Shown: piece by piece, positions 35,444 through 44,301 of the stretch
How the letters are laid out: each line of letters begins with the position of its first letter
Position numbering within the stretch: the first letter of the stretch is position 1
From: an uncultured Lachnospiraceae bacterium
Lineage (GTDB): Bacteria; Bacillota; Clostridia; Lachnospirales; Lachnospiraceae
Direction of reading: 5' to 3'
DNA length: 64,000 bases
Assembly: GCA_946414885.1 (NCBI GenBank)
Contig: CAMKQH010000001.1
Location: forward strand, 1 to 64,000
The notes under the pieces: model-generated
Seen by the model: only the letters and a program-made list of their open reading frames with translations
The model's database searches: none
What the model was told of the DNA's origin: nothing
Position numbers and translations under genes: made by a program

Positions 35444-36277
35444 ATGAGTGAAGCAAAGGAAGCAAAGACGCAGGGCGAAAACCGAAAAGTGAAGATTCAG
35501 ATCAAGGACGTGTCCTTTGATTACGTGGATCAAAAGACCAGATTTGGCGCATTAAAGGACGTAAGTCTCGACGTTCGCGAGGGAGAGTTTATATGCATCC
35601 TCGGCGCATCCGGTTGCGGAAAATCAACGCTTTTGAGTCTTTTGAGCGGATTGAACAAACCAAAGAGCGGAGAGCTTCTCATGGACGGAAAGCCCATCAA
35701 GGGTCCCGGAATTGACCGTGCGGTGGTGTTTCAGCAGTATTCGCTGTTTCCGTGGCTTACGGTGAAGGGGAACGTGCTCTTTGGCATTAAGCAAAGCGGC
35801 AGGAAGCTTGGACGCAAGGAGCGGTCGGAGCTTGCGGATTCCTACGTCGAGAGCGTGGGACTTGCAAGTGCAAAAGACCGTTATCCGAGCCAACTCTCGG
35901 GCGGCATGAAGCAGAGGGTGGCCGTGGCAAGGGCGCTTGCGCTGGAATCTGAGGTGCTTCTCTTGGACGAGCCCTTTGGAGCCATTGACCCGAAGCTTCG
36001 CTTAGAGCTTCAGGAACTGGTATCTAAGCTCTGTGCAAACTATCACAAGACGGTGATTTTTATCACGCATGACATTGACGAGGCAATCCTTCTGGCGGAC
36101 AGGATCGTCGTGATGGAGCCGGGCAGCATCCGGAGCATTCACAAGGTGAGACTTCCTCATCCCAGGGTGCGGGAGGAGCTTTCCGGAACGGAGGAATATG
36201 AGAGACTGCACAGACAACTGATCTCGGCATTCTATGATCAGGTAGAGGATAAGATTGATGCGGGGGTGACGCTATGA
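35444..36277 (+). CDS. Sulfonate/taurine-type ABC transporter ATPase (SsuB/TauB-like)
   Basis: Walker A GASGCGKST, Q-loop FQQYSLFPWLTV, signature QLSGGMKQRVAVARAL, Walker B VLLLDEPFGAIDP and His switch FITHDID, all typical of the nitrate/sulfonate/taurine class. I chose ATG 35444, eight bases after GGGAAG; GTG 35435 and ATG 35438 are possible alternatives. Its stop overlaps the permease start (ATGA at 36274). Confidence 0.92.
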   Translation: MSEAKEAKTQGENRKVKIQIKDVSFDYVDQKTRFGALKDVSLDVREGEFICILGASGCGKSTLLSLLSGLNKPKSGELLMDGKPIKGPGIDRAVVFQQYSLFPWLTVKGNVLFGIKQSGRKLGRKERSELADSYVESVGLASAKDRYPSQLSGGMKQRVAVARALALESEVLLLDEPFGAIDPKLRLELQELVSKLCANYHKTVIFITHDIDEAILLADRIVVMEPGSIRSIHKVRLPHPRVREELSGTEEYERLHRQLISAFYDQVEDKIDAGVTL

Positions 36278-37212
36278 AAAGCTTTTTTCGACTGGAAAGG
36301 GGAATGTATTTGGAATTATTCCTAGCCACCGCGTTGATGATCGTCGACGTCATCCTGACTTTGACCTTCCCTTATTTTACGACGCACAAGGCTTATTACG
36401 ACAGTGGCGCTTACATTGTGGTATTGCTTGTTTCCTATTTGATTTACGTGAGTTACCTGTTTTGGGCAAAGAAGAAGAGTACAAATGACGTTGCGGTAGT
36501 ACTGTATGGATTCTTTCTGCTTTGGGAGGTGGCTTACAAGCTGGGATGGATTCACAATGACCTGTTGCTTCCCTCACCGGAAGGACTGTTCCATGTCTTT
36601 GTGGAAAAGGCTCCAGAGATTTCAAAGGACGTCTGGGGATCGATACAGCTACTGTTCTGGGGATTTTTGCTGGCAGCAACGCTGGGAACCCTTTTAGGCC
36701 TGCTGGCAGGTTGGATTCCAAGAGTCAGGGAAGTCCTTCTTCCAATCTCCAACGTGATTACGCTGATTCCGCCGCTGATGTTTTCGGCATATCTCATCAT
36801 GATCCTTTCGACCTTCCGTCAGGCTGCCATCGCGGTAATCTTCTTTGCGGTATTCTGGCCAACGTTTCAGGGAACGGTTATCAGGGTCGGGCAGATAGAC
36901 AGACAGATCATAGAAGCGGCAAGAACCATGGGCGTTGGAACCATTGGAATGCTTTGGAAAGTGATATTTCCTTATTGCCTTCCGGGAATTATCGGGAGTA
37001 TTTCAAAGAGTTTGCGCGGAGCATTTATGTGCCTTTCAGGTGCAGAGATGCTGGGCATCAATTTGGGAATTGGATATTTTACGGAAAAGTATAAAAGCTT
37101 TGCAGATTATCGCTGCGTGCTCGCGGGAATCGTGACTGTCGGCGTGATCACCACCGTGATCGACCTCGCCGTAAATAAGGCGCAGAGGGCGATCATCAAG
37201 TGGGAGAAATGA
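36274..37212 (+). CDS. Sulfonate/taurine-type ABC transporter permease (SsuC-like)
   Basis: 312 residues; the last 190 are a standard BPD-transport permease (FWGFLLAATLGTLLGLLAGW; the EAA loop IIEAARTMGVGTIGMLWKVIFPYCLPGI). About 90 extra N-terminal residues add two or three membrane helices (LATALMIVDVILTLTFPYF; YIVVLLVSYLIYVSYLFW) not usual in SsuC. It works with the ATPase and the binding protein at 32157. Confidence 0.9.
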   Translation: MKSFFRLERGMYLELFLATALMIVDVILTLTFPYFTTHKAYYDSGAYIVVLLVSYLIYVSYLFWAKKKSTNDVAVVLYGFFLLWEVAYKLGWIHNDLLLPSPEGLFHVFVEKAPEISKDVWGSIQLLFWGFLLAATLGTLLGLLAGWIPRVREVLLPISNVITLIPPLMFSAYLIMILSTFRQAAIAVIFFAVFWPTFQGTVIRVGQIDRQIIEAARTMGVGTIGMLWKVIFPYCLPGIIGSISKSLRGAFMCLSGAEMLGINLGIGYFTEKYKSFADYRCVLAGIVTVGVITTVIDLAVNKAQRAIIKWEK

Positions 37213-37272
37213 TTTATCCTCGAAATGAAGCAACAAATATCGGGAAGAGATTTTATTAGAAGGAGAAATGAG

Positions 37273-39078
37273 ATGGAAGTTTACAGAGTGACGGGAGATT
37301 CTCCTATTTGGCAGTTACATGCATATAATTATGTCAGGACGGACGCGTTTTGCGTGGGACAGGGGATTCCGGTAGAACTGGAATTTAATGGTGACAAGGG
37401 GACGGATGACTTTCAGGGAATTCTTGTGGTGGAAGATCACAAGCCGGTCTGCGGACTTAGGATTGCATATCCCCAAAGGGACGTGGCAAAGATTGAGCGT
37501 GTCTGTACGGTCCGCGAAAAGCAAAAGGGCGGTTATGGCAGAGTCATGATAGAGGCGGCGGAACAGTGGATCGCCGAGAAGGGCATCTCCCATATCGTGA
37601 TTTCCAGTCAGGACAGGGCGCAAGGCTTTTATGAAAAGTGCGGTTACGTTTTGAATCCTGAGGTTTCCGCCCATGCCTATGACGCGCCGCGGAAGAAGGA
37701 AGAGGACGAAAAGCCTGTCAGACCGGCGGGATTCCATCCAAACTTTACTTGCGTGCTCGTGGAAAAGTACTTGGATGAGGCGGCGCTTAAAGCTGGCGAA
37801 GAGAGAGTACGGGAGCAAACGGAAAATCAAGGAACGGCGTCAGAAGCTTTGACGAAGGCAATTGTGCCGGGCGAAAGCGTGACGAAAGCGGCAGGGAGCA
37901 CCGAAAGCGTGACGGACGCGGATATGGGCTTTGGCTTCGCAACGAAGTGCGTTTACGGGAACAAGGAGCGTCCCGTGGCTGACATCACTGGTGCCATCAG
38001 TTTCCCCATTTATCAATCGGCTACCTTTGAGCATCCTGAGGTTGGCAAGAGCACGGGCTTTGATTACAGTAGGTTGCAGAATCCAACCAGGGCGCAGGTG
38101 GAAAAAGTCGTGGCAGCCTTGGAGGGCGGAATTGACGCATTGGCGTTTAGTACCGGCATGGCAGCCATCACGGCATTGATGGAGATTTTTAACCCCGGGG
38201 ATCATATCATTGCAGATGCGGACCTCTATGGCGGCAGCATTCGCCTGTTCCGAAACGTGTGCGTGAAGAACGGAATCACTTTCTCTCACGTAAATTGCAG
38301 CAAGGAGAATCTGGAGGCATTCGTCAAGGAGAATACGAAGGCCATCTTTATCGAGACGCCGACGAATCCCATGATGAACGTGACGGACGTGCGGAAGGTG
38401 GCGGAGGTCGCGAAGCGTCACGGCTTGCTGCTGATCGTGGACAATACCTTCCTATCGCCCTATTTCCAGAAGCCGTTGGAGCTTGGGGCTGACGTCGTGA
38501 TCCACAGCGGCACGAAATTCCTTGGCGGACATAACGATACCCTGGCAGGATTTATTGTCACGAAATCGCAGGAAATCTCAGATCGAATGAGATTTCTTAT
38601 CAAGACGGTGGGATCTGGGCTGGCACCGTTTGACAGCTGGCTCATCCTTCGCGGGATCAAGACGCTTCCCCTGCGGATGGAAAAGGCGCAGACAAATGCG
38701 AAGGCCATTGCAAATTGGCTGTTGCAAAGACCAGAGGTAAAGAAGGTATATTATCCCGGAATCCCTGGGACGCAGGCATATGAAATCTGCAAGGCGCAGG
38801 CAAGCGGGTTTGGTTCCATGTTGACCTTTGAATTGGAGAGCAAGGAGCTGGCGCTTCACGTATTGAAGAATACAAAGCTGATTCCTTTTGCGGAGAGTCT
38901 TGGCGGCGTGGAAACGCTGCTTACCTATCCGACGACGCAGACGCATGCGGACGTGCCGGAGGAGGTAAGACTTGCCAACGGAATCACGGAGCGCGTACTG
39001 CGGCTTTCTGCAGGCATAGAAGATGAAAAGGATTTGATCACTGATCTCGAGCAGGCATTTGCAAGCTTTGTGAAATGA
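37273..39078 (+). CDS. Fusion: GNAT acetyltransferase + cystathionine gamma-synthase/lyase-family enzyme
   Basis: 601 residues. The N-terminal domain (1 to about 150) is a GNAT fold: VEDHKPVCGLRIAYP, then RVCTVREKQKGGYGRVMIEAA as the acetyl-CoA loop and HIVISSQDRAQGFYEKCGY. A Glu/Thr/Lys-rich linker (about 165-215) with two ESVT repeats follows. From about 220 on it is a Cys/Met-metabolism PLP enzyme: YSRLQNPTRAQVEKVVAALEG, ADLYGGSIRLF, ETPTNPMMNVTD and the PLP Lys in HSGTKFLGGHNDTLAG. It probably makes or splits cystathionine or uses an O-acyl substrate; the GNAT half might acylate a related amino acid. I start at ATG 37273 after AGAAGGAGAAATGAG. Confidence 0.9.
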   Translation: MEVYRVTGDSPIWQLHAYNYVRTDAFCVGQGIPVELEFNGDKGTDDFQGILVVEDHKPVCGLRIAYPQRDVAKIERVCTVREKQKGGYGRVMIEAAEQWIAEKGISHIVISSQDRAQGFYEKCGYVLNPEVSAHAYDAPRKKEEDEKPVRPAGFHPNFTCVLVEKYLDEAALKAGEERVREQTENQGTASEALTKAIVPGESVTKAAGSTESVTDADMGFGFATKCVYGNKERPVADITGAISFPIYQSATFEHPEVGKSTGFDYSRLQNPTRAQVEKVVAALEGGIDALAFSTGMAAITALMEIFNPGDHIIADADLYGGSIRLFRNVCVKNGITFSHVNCSKENLEAFVKENTKAIFIETPTNPMMNVTDVRKVAEVAKRHGLLLIVDNTFLSPYFQKPLELGADVVIHSGTKFLGGHNDTLAGFIVTKSQEISDRMRFLIKTVGSGLAPFDSWLILRGIKTLPLRMEKAQTNAKAIANWLLQRPEVKKVYYPGIPGTQAYEICKAQASGFGSMLTFELESKELALHVLKNTKLIPFAESLGGVETLLTYPTTQTHADVPEEVRLANGITERVLRLSAGIEDEKDLITDLEQAFASFVK

Positions 39079-39126
39079 CGTGAAAGACGGAAAACCGCGA
39101 GGATGATTTGAAAGAAGGTGGACGGG

Positions 39127-40311
39127 ATGGAGCAGGAAAGAAATTTGAATTTTGACGAAGTGGTGGAACGCCGGAATACGGACAGCCTGAAATATGATTT
39201 TGCAGTGCGCAGGGGGAAGCCTGCAGACGTGCTTCCGCTTTGGGTCGCTGACATGGACTTTAAAACCTCCAGTTTCATTTTGGATGCCTTGGAGGAGCGG
39301 GCAAGACACGGGATTTTCGGTTACACGGAAACGCGAGAGGATTACTTTGAGGCTTTGCGGGACTGGATGAAATTGCATCATGATCTGGACGTGGAGCCCC
39401 AGTGGGTGTTAAAGACGCCGGGCGTTGTCTTTGCCTTGGCGATGGCAGTGAAGGCTTATACGGAGGCCGGGGATTACGTGCTGATCCAGCAACCGGTATA
39501 TTATCCGCTGACGGAGGTCGTACAGGATAACGGACGCAAGGTCATCAGCAGCGATCTCGTGCCTGAGGACGGAACATATCACGTTGATTTTGAAGATTTT
39601 GAAAACAAGATCAAGGAATATCACGTAAAGCTCTTCATGCTTTGCAGCCCGCACAATCCCGTTGGCAGGGTATGGACAAAGGAGGAATTGCAAAGGCTTG
39701 CGGAGATCTGCGTACGGCATGGCGTGATCGTGGTCAGCGATGAGATCCATGAGGACTTTGTGTATCCGGGTCATAAGCACGTGCCTTTTCTGAATGCAGA
39801 CGAAAGGGCAAAGGAATTTTGCATCACCTGCACCTCCGTCAGTAAGACCTTCAATCTCGCAGGACTGCAGATCGCAAACATTATCGTGCCGAATCAAAAG
39901 CTGAGAAGGGCGCTTCGAAAGCAGATCCAGGCAGCAGGCTACAGCCAGCTCAATGCCTTTGGCGTGGAAGCCTGCAAGGTTGCCTATCAGCATGGGGAGG
40001 AATGGTACAGGTCCGCGTGGAAGTATATTCAGGAGAATCTCCGGTTTATGAAAGAATATCTGGCAAAGGAGTTGCCGGAGGTAAAGGTCATTGAGCCTGA
40101 GGGAACGTATCTTGTATGGCTGGACTTCCGTGAATTTGGACTTTGCGGCGAAGAATTGTCGGAGCGGATCGTCCAAAAGGCAAGGCTTTGGCTGGATGAC
40201 GGACATATCTTTGGAAAGACGGGCACTGGATTTGAACGCATCAATCTGGCGACAAGCAGGAGCACGCTAAAGGAGGCGTTGGAAAGGCTCAGAAGGGCTT
40301 TTAAGGAATAG
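39127..40311 (+). CDS. PatB/MalY-type cystathionine beta-lyase
   Basis: Fold-type I PLP enzyme of 394 residues. Typical MalY/PatB features: an N-terminal NFDEVVERRNTDSLKYD, LPLWVADMDFKTSSFI, the cofactor contact CSPHNPVGRVW, SDEIHEDFVYPGHKH, and the PLP Lys in TSVSKTFNLAGLQ. It should convert cystathionine to homocysteine or cysteine to sulfide and pyruvate. Last gene of the operon that begins at 30935. I start at ATG 39127 after AAGAAGGTGGACGGG. Confidence 0.92.
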   Translation: MEQERNLNFDEVVERRNTDSLKYDFAVRRGKPADVLPLWVADMDFKTSSFILDALEERARHGIFGYTETREDYFEALRDWMKLHHDLDVEPQWVLKTPGVVFALAMAVKAYTEAGDYVLIQQPVYYPLTEVVQDNGRKVISSDLVPEDGTYHVDFEDFENKIKEYHVKLFMLCSPHNPVGRVWTKEELQRLAEICVRHGVIVVSDEIHEDFVYPGHKHVPFLNADERAKEFCITCTSVSKTFNLAGLQIANIIVPNQKLRRALRKQIQAAGYSQLNAFGVEACKVAYQHGEEWYRSAWKYIQENLRFMKEYLAKELPEVKVIEPEGTYLVWLDFREFGLCGEELSERIVQKARLWLDDGHIFGKTGTGFERINLATSRSTLKEALERLRRAFKE

Positions 40312-40340
40312 AAAAAAAGAAATTTTAAAATTCTCACAAA

Positions 40341-40374
40341 ACCTATTGACATAGTAGGCTAATAGTGCTATGAT
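40341..40374 (+). promoter_or_regulatory. metY promoter with Rrf2-type palindrome
   Basis: ACCTA (40341-40345), nine bases, TAGGC (40355-40359) around TTGACA (40346-40351). TATGAT is at 40369-40374 with a 17-base spacer. Confidence 0.82.
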
Positions 40375-40406
40375 GGCACTATCGAAGTTGAAAGGAGGCG
40401 TGAGAG

Positions 40407-40544
40407 ATGCTTACAATTCAGAATCTCAAAAAGAATAACGGCATGTGTTGTTGCCTACGAATGCGAAACTCCCGGGCATTTAATTTGGCTGGGGCGCTGC
40501 GCTGTCCGTTAGCACGCCTTGATGAACTGCGATGTAGAAGCTAA
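40407..40544 (+). CDS. Cys3 leader peptide 2 (attenuator)
   Basis: A 45-residue peptide beginning MLTIQNLKKNNGMCCCLRMR, with Cys codons TGT TGT TGC at 40446-40454 and two later single Cys. AAGGAGG sits eight bases upstream. ACTCCCGGGC at 40468-40477, within the frame, is exactly complementary to GCCCGGGAGT at 40571-40580, and the next bases ATT pair with AAT of AATGCC. That 3' segment contains the 5' arm of the terminator, so the two pairings exclude each other. It is clearly related to the leader at 30717. Confidence 0.85.
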   Translation: MLTIQNLKKNNGMCCCLRMRNSRAFNLAGALRCPLARLDELRCRS

Positions 40545-40566
40545 TTGCAAAGCAGAAGAGAATGCC

Positions 40567-40603
40567 AAAAGCCCGGGAGTAAAAATAGCCCCGGGCTTTT
40601 CTT
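40567..40603 (+). terminator. Attenuator terminator after leader 2
   Basis: AAAAGCCCGGG pairs with CCCGGGCTTTT (11 pairs) around a 12-base loop; CTT follows the TTTT. Downstream, TAGCGAGGTAACGAAACC closely matches TAGCGAGGAAAGGAAAC after the leader-1 terminator. Confidence 0.83.
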
Positions 40604-40693
40604 GCGTAGCGAGGTAACGAAACCAAGCGACAATATCACAACAACTGAATAAAAAACACGAATATAAATTTAATTCAAAAGGAGATTACGATT

Positions 40694-41980
40694 ATGAGCA
40701 ATTACAAATTTGAAACCTTACAGTTACACGTTGGTCAGGAGCAGGCGGATCCCGCAACCGATTCCAGGGCAGTACCCATTTATCAGACGACTTCTTACGT
40801 ATTCCATAACAGCAAGCATGCAGCAGACCGTTTCGGCCTTGCAGATGCAGGTAACATTTACGGCAGACTTACCAATAGCACCCAGGACGTTCTCGAGAAG
40901 AGAATCGCCGCTTTGGAGGGCGGCAGCGCTGCATTGGCACTTGCCTCCGGCGCGGCAGCCATCACCTATGCCATTGAGGCACTTGCGGCAAACGGCGGAC
41001 ACGTGGTTGCACAGAAGACCATCTATGGCGGAAGCTTCAACCTTCTGTCTCATACGCTTCCTCAGTACGGCATCTCGACGACCTTTGTAGACGCACACAA
41101 TCTGGCAGAGGTTGAGGGAGCCATTCAGGAGAACACCAGAGCCATCTACTTAGAGACGCTTGGCAATCCCAACAGTGACATCCCCAACGTTGATGCCATC
41201 GCAGAGATCGCACACAAGCACGGACTTCCCCTGGTAGTTGACAACACCTTTGGAACTCCTTATCTGTTCAGACCCATCGAGCATGGCGCAGACATCGTGG
41301 TTCATTCCGCAACGAAATTCATTGGCGGCCACGGAACGACCCTCGGCGGCATCATCATTGAGTCCGGCAAGTTTGACTGGAAGGCAAGCGGAAAGTATCC
41401 GAACATTGCCGCACCGAACCCCAGCTATCACGGCGTAAGCTTTTACGACGTTGTAGGCCCGGCTGCATTCGTAACCTATATTCGCGCAATCCTCCTTCGC
41501 GACACGGGTGCAACCATTTCTCCCTTCAACGCATTCCTTCTTCTGCAGGGCGTTGAGACCCTGTCCCTGAGACTGGACAGACACGTGGAGAACACGAAGA
41601 AGGTTGTAGAGTTCTTAAAGAATCATCCTCAGGTAGAGAAGGTAAATCATCCTTCCCTGGAGGATCATCCCGATCATGAACTCTACAAGAAATTCTTCCC
41701 GAATGGCGGCGGTTCCATCTTTACCTTTGAAATCAAGGGTGGCCGTGATGAGGCTTGGAAGTTCATTGACAACCTGAAGATCTTCTCCCTGCTTGCAAAC
41801 GTGGCTGACGTAAAGAGTCTTGTAATTCATCCCGCATCCACGACGCACTCCCAGCTTTCTGAAGAGGAGCTTGCAGATCAGGGCATCAAGCAGAATACGA
41901 TCCGTCTTTCCATTGGTACGGAGCATATCGATGACATTATTGCTGATCTCGAAAACGGATTTGCAGGCGCAAGAGCATAA
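40694..41980 (+). CDS. metY: O-acetylhomoserine sulfhydrylase
   Basis: Makes homocysteine from O-acetylhomoserine and sulfide. 428 residues, the usual MetY length. Motifs: FETLQLHVGQEQADPAT at the start, YGRLTNSTQDVLEKRIAALEG, the PLP Lys in HSATKFIGGHGTTLGG and the MetY-specific insert region near VGPAAFVTYIRAILLRDTG. AAAAGGAGATTACGATT precedes the ATG. It is preceded by leader 2 and the palindromic promoter, so sulfur supply should control it twice. Confidence 0.95.
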   Translation: MSNYKFETLQLHVGQEQADPATDSRAVPIYQTTSYVFHNSKHAADRFGLADAGNIYGRLTNSTQDVLEKRIAALEGGSAALALASGAAAITYAIEALAANGGHVVAQKTIYGGSFNLLSHTLPQYGISTTFVDAHNLAEVEGAIQENTRAIYLETLGNPNSDIPNVDAIAEIAHKHGLPLVVDNTFGTPYLFRPIEHGADIVVHSATKFIGGHGTTLGGIIIESGKFDWKASGKYPNIAAPNPSYHGVSFYDVVGPAAFVTYIRAILLRDTGATISPFNAFLLLQGVETLSLRLDRHVENTKKVVEFLKNHPQVEKVNHPSLEDHPDHELYKKFFPNGGGSIFTFEIKGGRDEAWKFIDNLKIFSLLANVADVKSLVIHPASTTHSQLSEEELADQGIKQNTIRLSIGTEHIDDIIADLENGFAGARA

Positions 41981-42089
41981 GTCGTCCCATAAGTGATTTC
42001 TGTTGACGTGAGTTCTTGTAAAAAAGAGTGGATAATAGCGATAGGAAAGAGTATAATAGGGCATGACCCAGGAAAGAGAGGATGGAATT

Positions 42090-43025
42090 ATGGCTAAGAT
42101 TTATAAAGGAACGTTAGGACTGATCGGAAACACCCCGTTGGTGGAGGTAGTGAACATTGAGAAAGAACTTGGACTGGAAGCAACGATTCTTGTAAAGCTG
42201 GAGTACTTTAATCCCGCAGGAAGCGTTAAGGATCGTATCGCGAAGGCTATGATTGAGGATGCTGAGGAGAAGGGCCTTTTGAAGGAAGGTTCCGTGATTA
42301 TCGAGCCCACCAGCGGCAACACCGGAATTGGTCTTGCAGCCATTGCAGCGGCAAAGGGATATCGCATTATCCTGACCATGCCTGAGACCATGAGCGTGGA
42401 GCGCAGAAACATCCTGAAGGCATACGGCGCAGAGATCGTTTTGACCGAGGGCGCAAAGGGCATGAAGGGTGCCATTGCCAAGGCGGAAGAGCTTGCCCAG
42501 GAGATTCCCGGAAGCTTTATTCCCGGACAGTTTGTCAATCCCGCAAACCCTGCGATTCACAGAGCCACGACTGGTCCCGAAATCTGGAAGGATACGGACG
42601 GTAAGGTTGACGTATTTATCGCGGGCGTAGGCACCGGCGGCACGCTGACTGGTACCGGTGAGTACCTGAAGGAGCAGAATCCAAACGTAAAAATTGTGGC
42701 ATTAGAGCCTGAAAGCTCCCCCGTTCTTTCCGAAGGCAAGGCTGGCGCACACAAGATTCAGGGCATTGGCGCAGGCTTCGTTCCTGACGTGCTGAATACC
42801 AAGATCTATGATGAGATCATCAAGGCACCCAATGACGCTGCATTTGCAACTGCCAAGCTTCTTGCAAAGAAGGAAGGCATCTCCGTAGGCATTTCCTCCG
42901 GCGCATCCCTGTATGGCGCGATCGAGCTTGCGAAGAGACCTGAGAATAAGGGCAAGGTGATCGTGGCACTCCTTCCTGACAGCGGCGACAGATATTATTC
43001 CACCGCACTGTTTACGGAAGACTAA
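42090..43025 (+). CDS. cysK: Cysteine synthase (O-acetylserine sulfhydrylase) 2
   Basis: 311 residues starting [20 protein letters not shown]. It has canonical motifs: [14 protein letters not shown] with the PLP Lys, [31 protein letters not shown] and [11 protein letters not shown] prefer ATG 42090 (GAGAGGATGGAATT upstream) to the in-frame ATG at 42063, because a TATAAT at 42052-42057 places the likely transcript start near 42064. No palindrome or Cys leader precedes it, so this copy may be less tightly controlled than the one at 34450. Confidence 0.94.
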   Translation: MAKIYKGTLGLIGNTPLVEVVNIEKELGLEATILVKLEYFNPAGSVKDRIAKAMIEDAEEKGLLKEGSVIIEPTSGNTGIGLAAIAAAKGYRIILTMPETMSVERRNILKAYGAEIVLTEGAKGMKGAIAKAEELAQEIPGSFIPGQFVNPANPAIHRATTGPEIWKDTDGKVDVFIAGVGTGGTLTGTGEYLKEQNPNVKIVALEPESSPVLSEGKAGAHKIQGIGAGFVPDVLNTKIYDEIIKAPNDAAFATAKLLAKKEGISVGISSGASLYGAIELAKRPENKGKVIVALLPDSGDRYYSTALFTED

Positions 43026-43040
43026 TCTGAAAAGAAAATG

Positions 43041-43075
43041 GCGTGAGCCTGGATAAGCCGGGCTCACGCTTTTTT
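43041..43075 (+). terminator. Terminator of cysK 2
   Basis: GCGTGAGCC and GGCTCACGC form a perfect nine-pair stem, followed by TTTTTT. Confidence 0.88.
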
Positions 43076-43101
43076 ACGTGTCACGGGGACGTGTTCTTGA
43101 T
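43076..43101. repeat. Half copy of the GGTCA hairpin repeat
   Basis: GTGTCACGGGGACGTGTTC matches the left arm of the hairpin family; no matching right arm follows. Confidence 0.5.
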
Positions 43102-43166
43102 ATTGCAAAAAAATGATTTCAATGGTACAATTCAATCAGTAATATCGAAATTTGGGAGATTTTGTT

Positions 43167-44246
43167 ATGAATTGTAAGAATTGCAACGCGGTAATGCGCG
43201 TAGATCAGGAAAGAAAAGTGTTTGTATGTCCTTATTGTGAGGCCACGGAACCGTTTGACGGCGTATCCAAGGCGGAATTGCAGGGCATGCTTCACGATGC
43301 CATTCGTGACGTGCGCAAGGAAAGCATCCAGGAAGCGCAAAAAACCTTTCAAAACCAAGGGATTCAAAAGGACGTAAGGACTCCGGGGCAGAAGGCGAGG
43401 GATGCCGTCATCCTTGTTCTGCAAGTTGTTTTCTGCGTCATTCTAGGGGTTCTTTCCATCTTGATCTTTACCGATGATGGAAAGGCGGCTGGCTTTATTT
43501 CGATGATCCAGCTGGTTCTCATGATCTTAGCCATTATCATGAAGCAAAAGCATCGGGTGAGCAAGAACAAAAAACAGCTCTATGCCAAAAGGATTTGCCT
43601 GAGCCTCGTTTGTATTTTGGCGCTTGTCTGGTGCGGAGTTGTTATGAGCGAGCAAAGTTCCAGCAGATATGCAGCCTGGCCAACGCAGGGCCTTGGAAGT
43701 GATCTCCCGGAGCCGGAAGGTAAACTGCAGTATACTTCTTCCTCCAAGAGCAGATTTTCTGCAACGTTCTCAGCGAAAAAAGAAGACTATGGTCCGTACG
43801 TTGATAAGTGCAAGGAACTTGGTTATTCCATAGATGCCGAGGAGACGGATGACCGTTATGAGGCATACGATGAGAATGATAATAAACTCTCTGTTGAATA
43901 CAGCAATTATTCAAAAGAGATCCACGTATACCTTGACAAAGGGATTTCCTGGACAAATTTCCAATGGCCGACGGCGGATTTGGTTGCGTCCGTACCGGTA
44001 CCTGAGGCAGAAAAGAGTTGTCTGGACAGACTGAGCAAGACCAGCCTTTATATCTATGTCGGAGAAGTAACGAGGGAAGGGTTTATTGCGTACGTTCAGA
44101 AATGTATTGATGCAGGCTATGATGGATATTTTGACAGCGCCTCGGACAGATTTTACGGCAGCAATAATGAAAATAAGAAACACGTTAGTATTGAGTTTCA
44201 GCGGAATAGCCAGATGTACATTGAGATTTATGAATCAAATTATTGA
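43167..44246 (+). CDS. Zinc-ribbon membrane protein of unknown function
   Basis: 359 residues. The start MNCKNCNAVMRV followed by VFVCPYCEA is a CxxC...CxxC zinc ribbon. Three hydrophobic helices follow between about 80 and 165 (VILVLQVVFCVILGVLSILI; MIQLVLMILAIIM; ICLSLVCILALVWCGVVM). The last 190 residues, probably outside the membrane, form two similar alpha/beta units: KEDYGPYVDKCKELGYSIDAE and REGFIAYVQKCIDAGYDGYF occupy matching positions, as in DUF6591-like domains. I do not know the function. ATG 43167 follows TTTGGGAGATTTTGTT. Confidence 0.82.
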   Translation: MNCKNCNAVMRVDQERKVFVCPYCEATEPFDGVSKAELQGMLHDAIRDVRKESIQEAQKTFQNQGIQKDVRTPGQKARDAVILVLQVVFCVILGVLSILIFTDDGKAAGFISMIQLVLMILAIIMKQKHRVSKNKKQLYAKRICLSLVCILALVWCGVVMSEQSSSRYAAWPTQGLGSDLPEPEGKLQYTSSSKSRFSATFSAKKEDYGPYVDKCKELGYSIDAEETDDRYEAYDENDNKLSVEYSNYSKEIHVYLDKGISWTNFQWPTADLVASVPVPEAEKSCLDRLSKTSLYIYVGEVTREGFIAYVQKCIDAGYDGYFDSASDRFYGSNNENKKHVSIEFQRNSQMYIEIYESNY

Positions 44247-44253
44247 TTGAACA

Positions 44254-44301
44254 GGGTCACGGGAAATGTGTCAGCAGACACGTCCCCGTGACCTTTTTTT
44301 T
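44254..44301 (+). terminator. GGTCA-family hairpin repeat between convergent genes
   Basis: GGTCACGGG...GTGTC pairs with GACACGTCCCCGTGACC around AGCA, followed by TTTTTTTT. It is the third complete member of the family. The minus-strand gene ends at its T-tract. Confidence 0.83.

Noticed and set aside
42003..42036. Rrf2-type palindrome before the last cysK
   Set aside because: TTGACG and GATAAT are present but 22 bases apart, and no ACCTA-N9-TAGGT palindrome is found.
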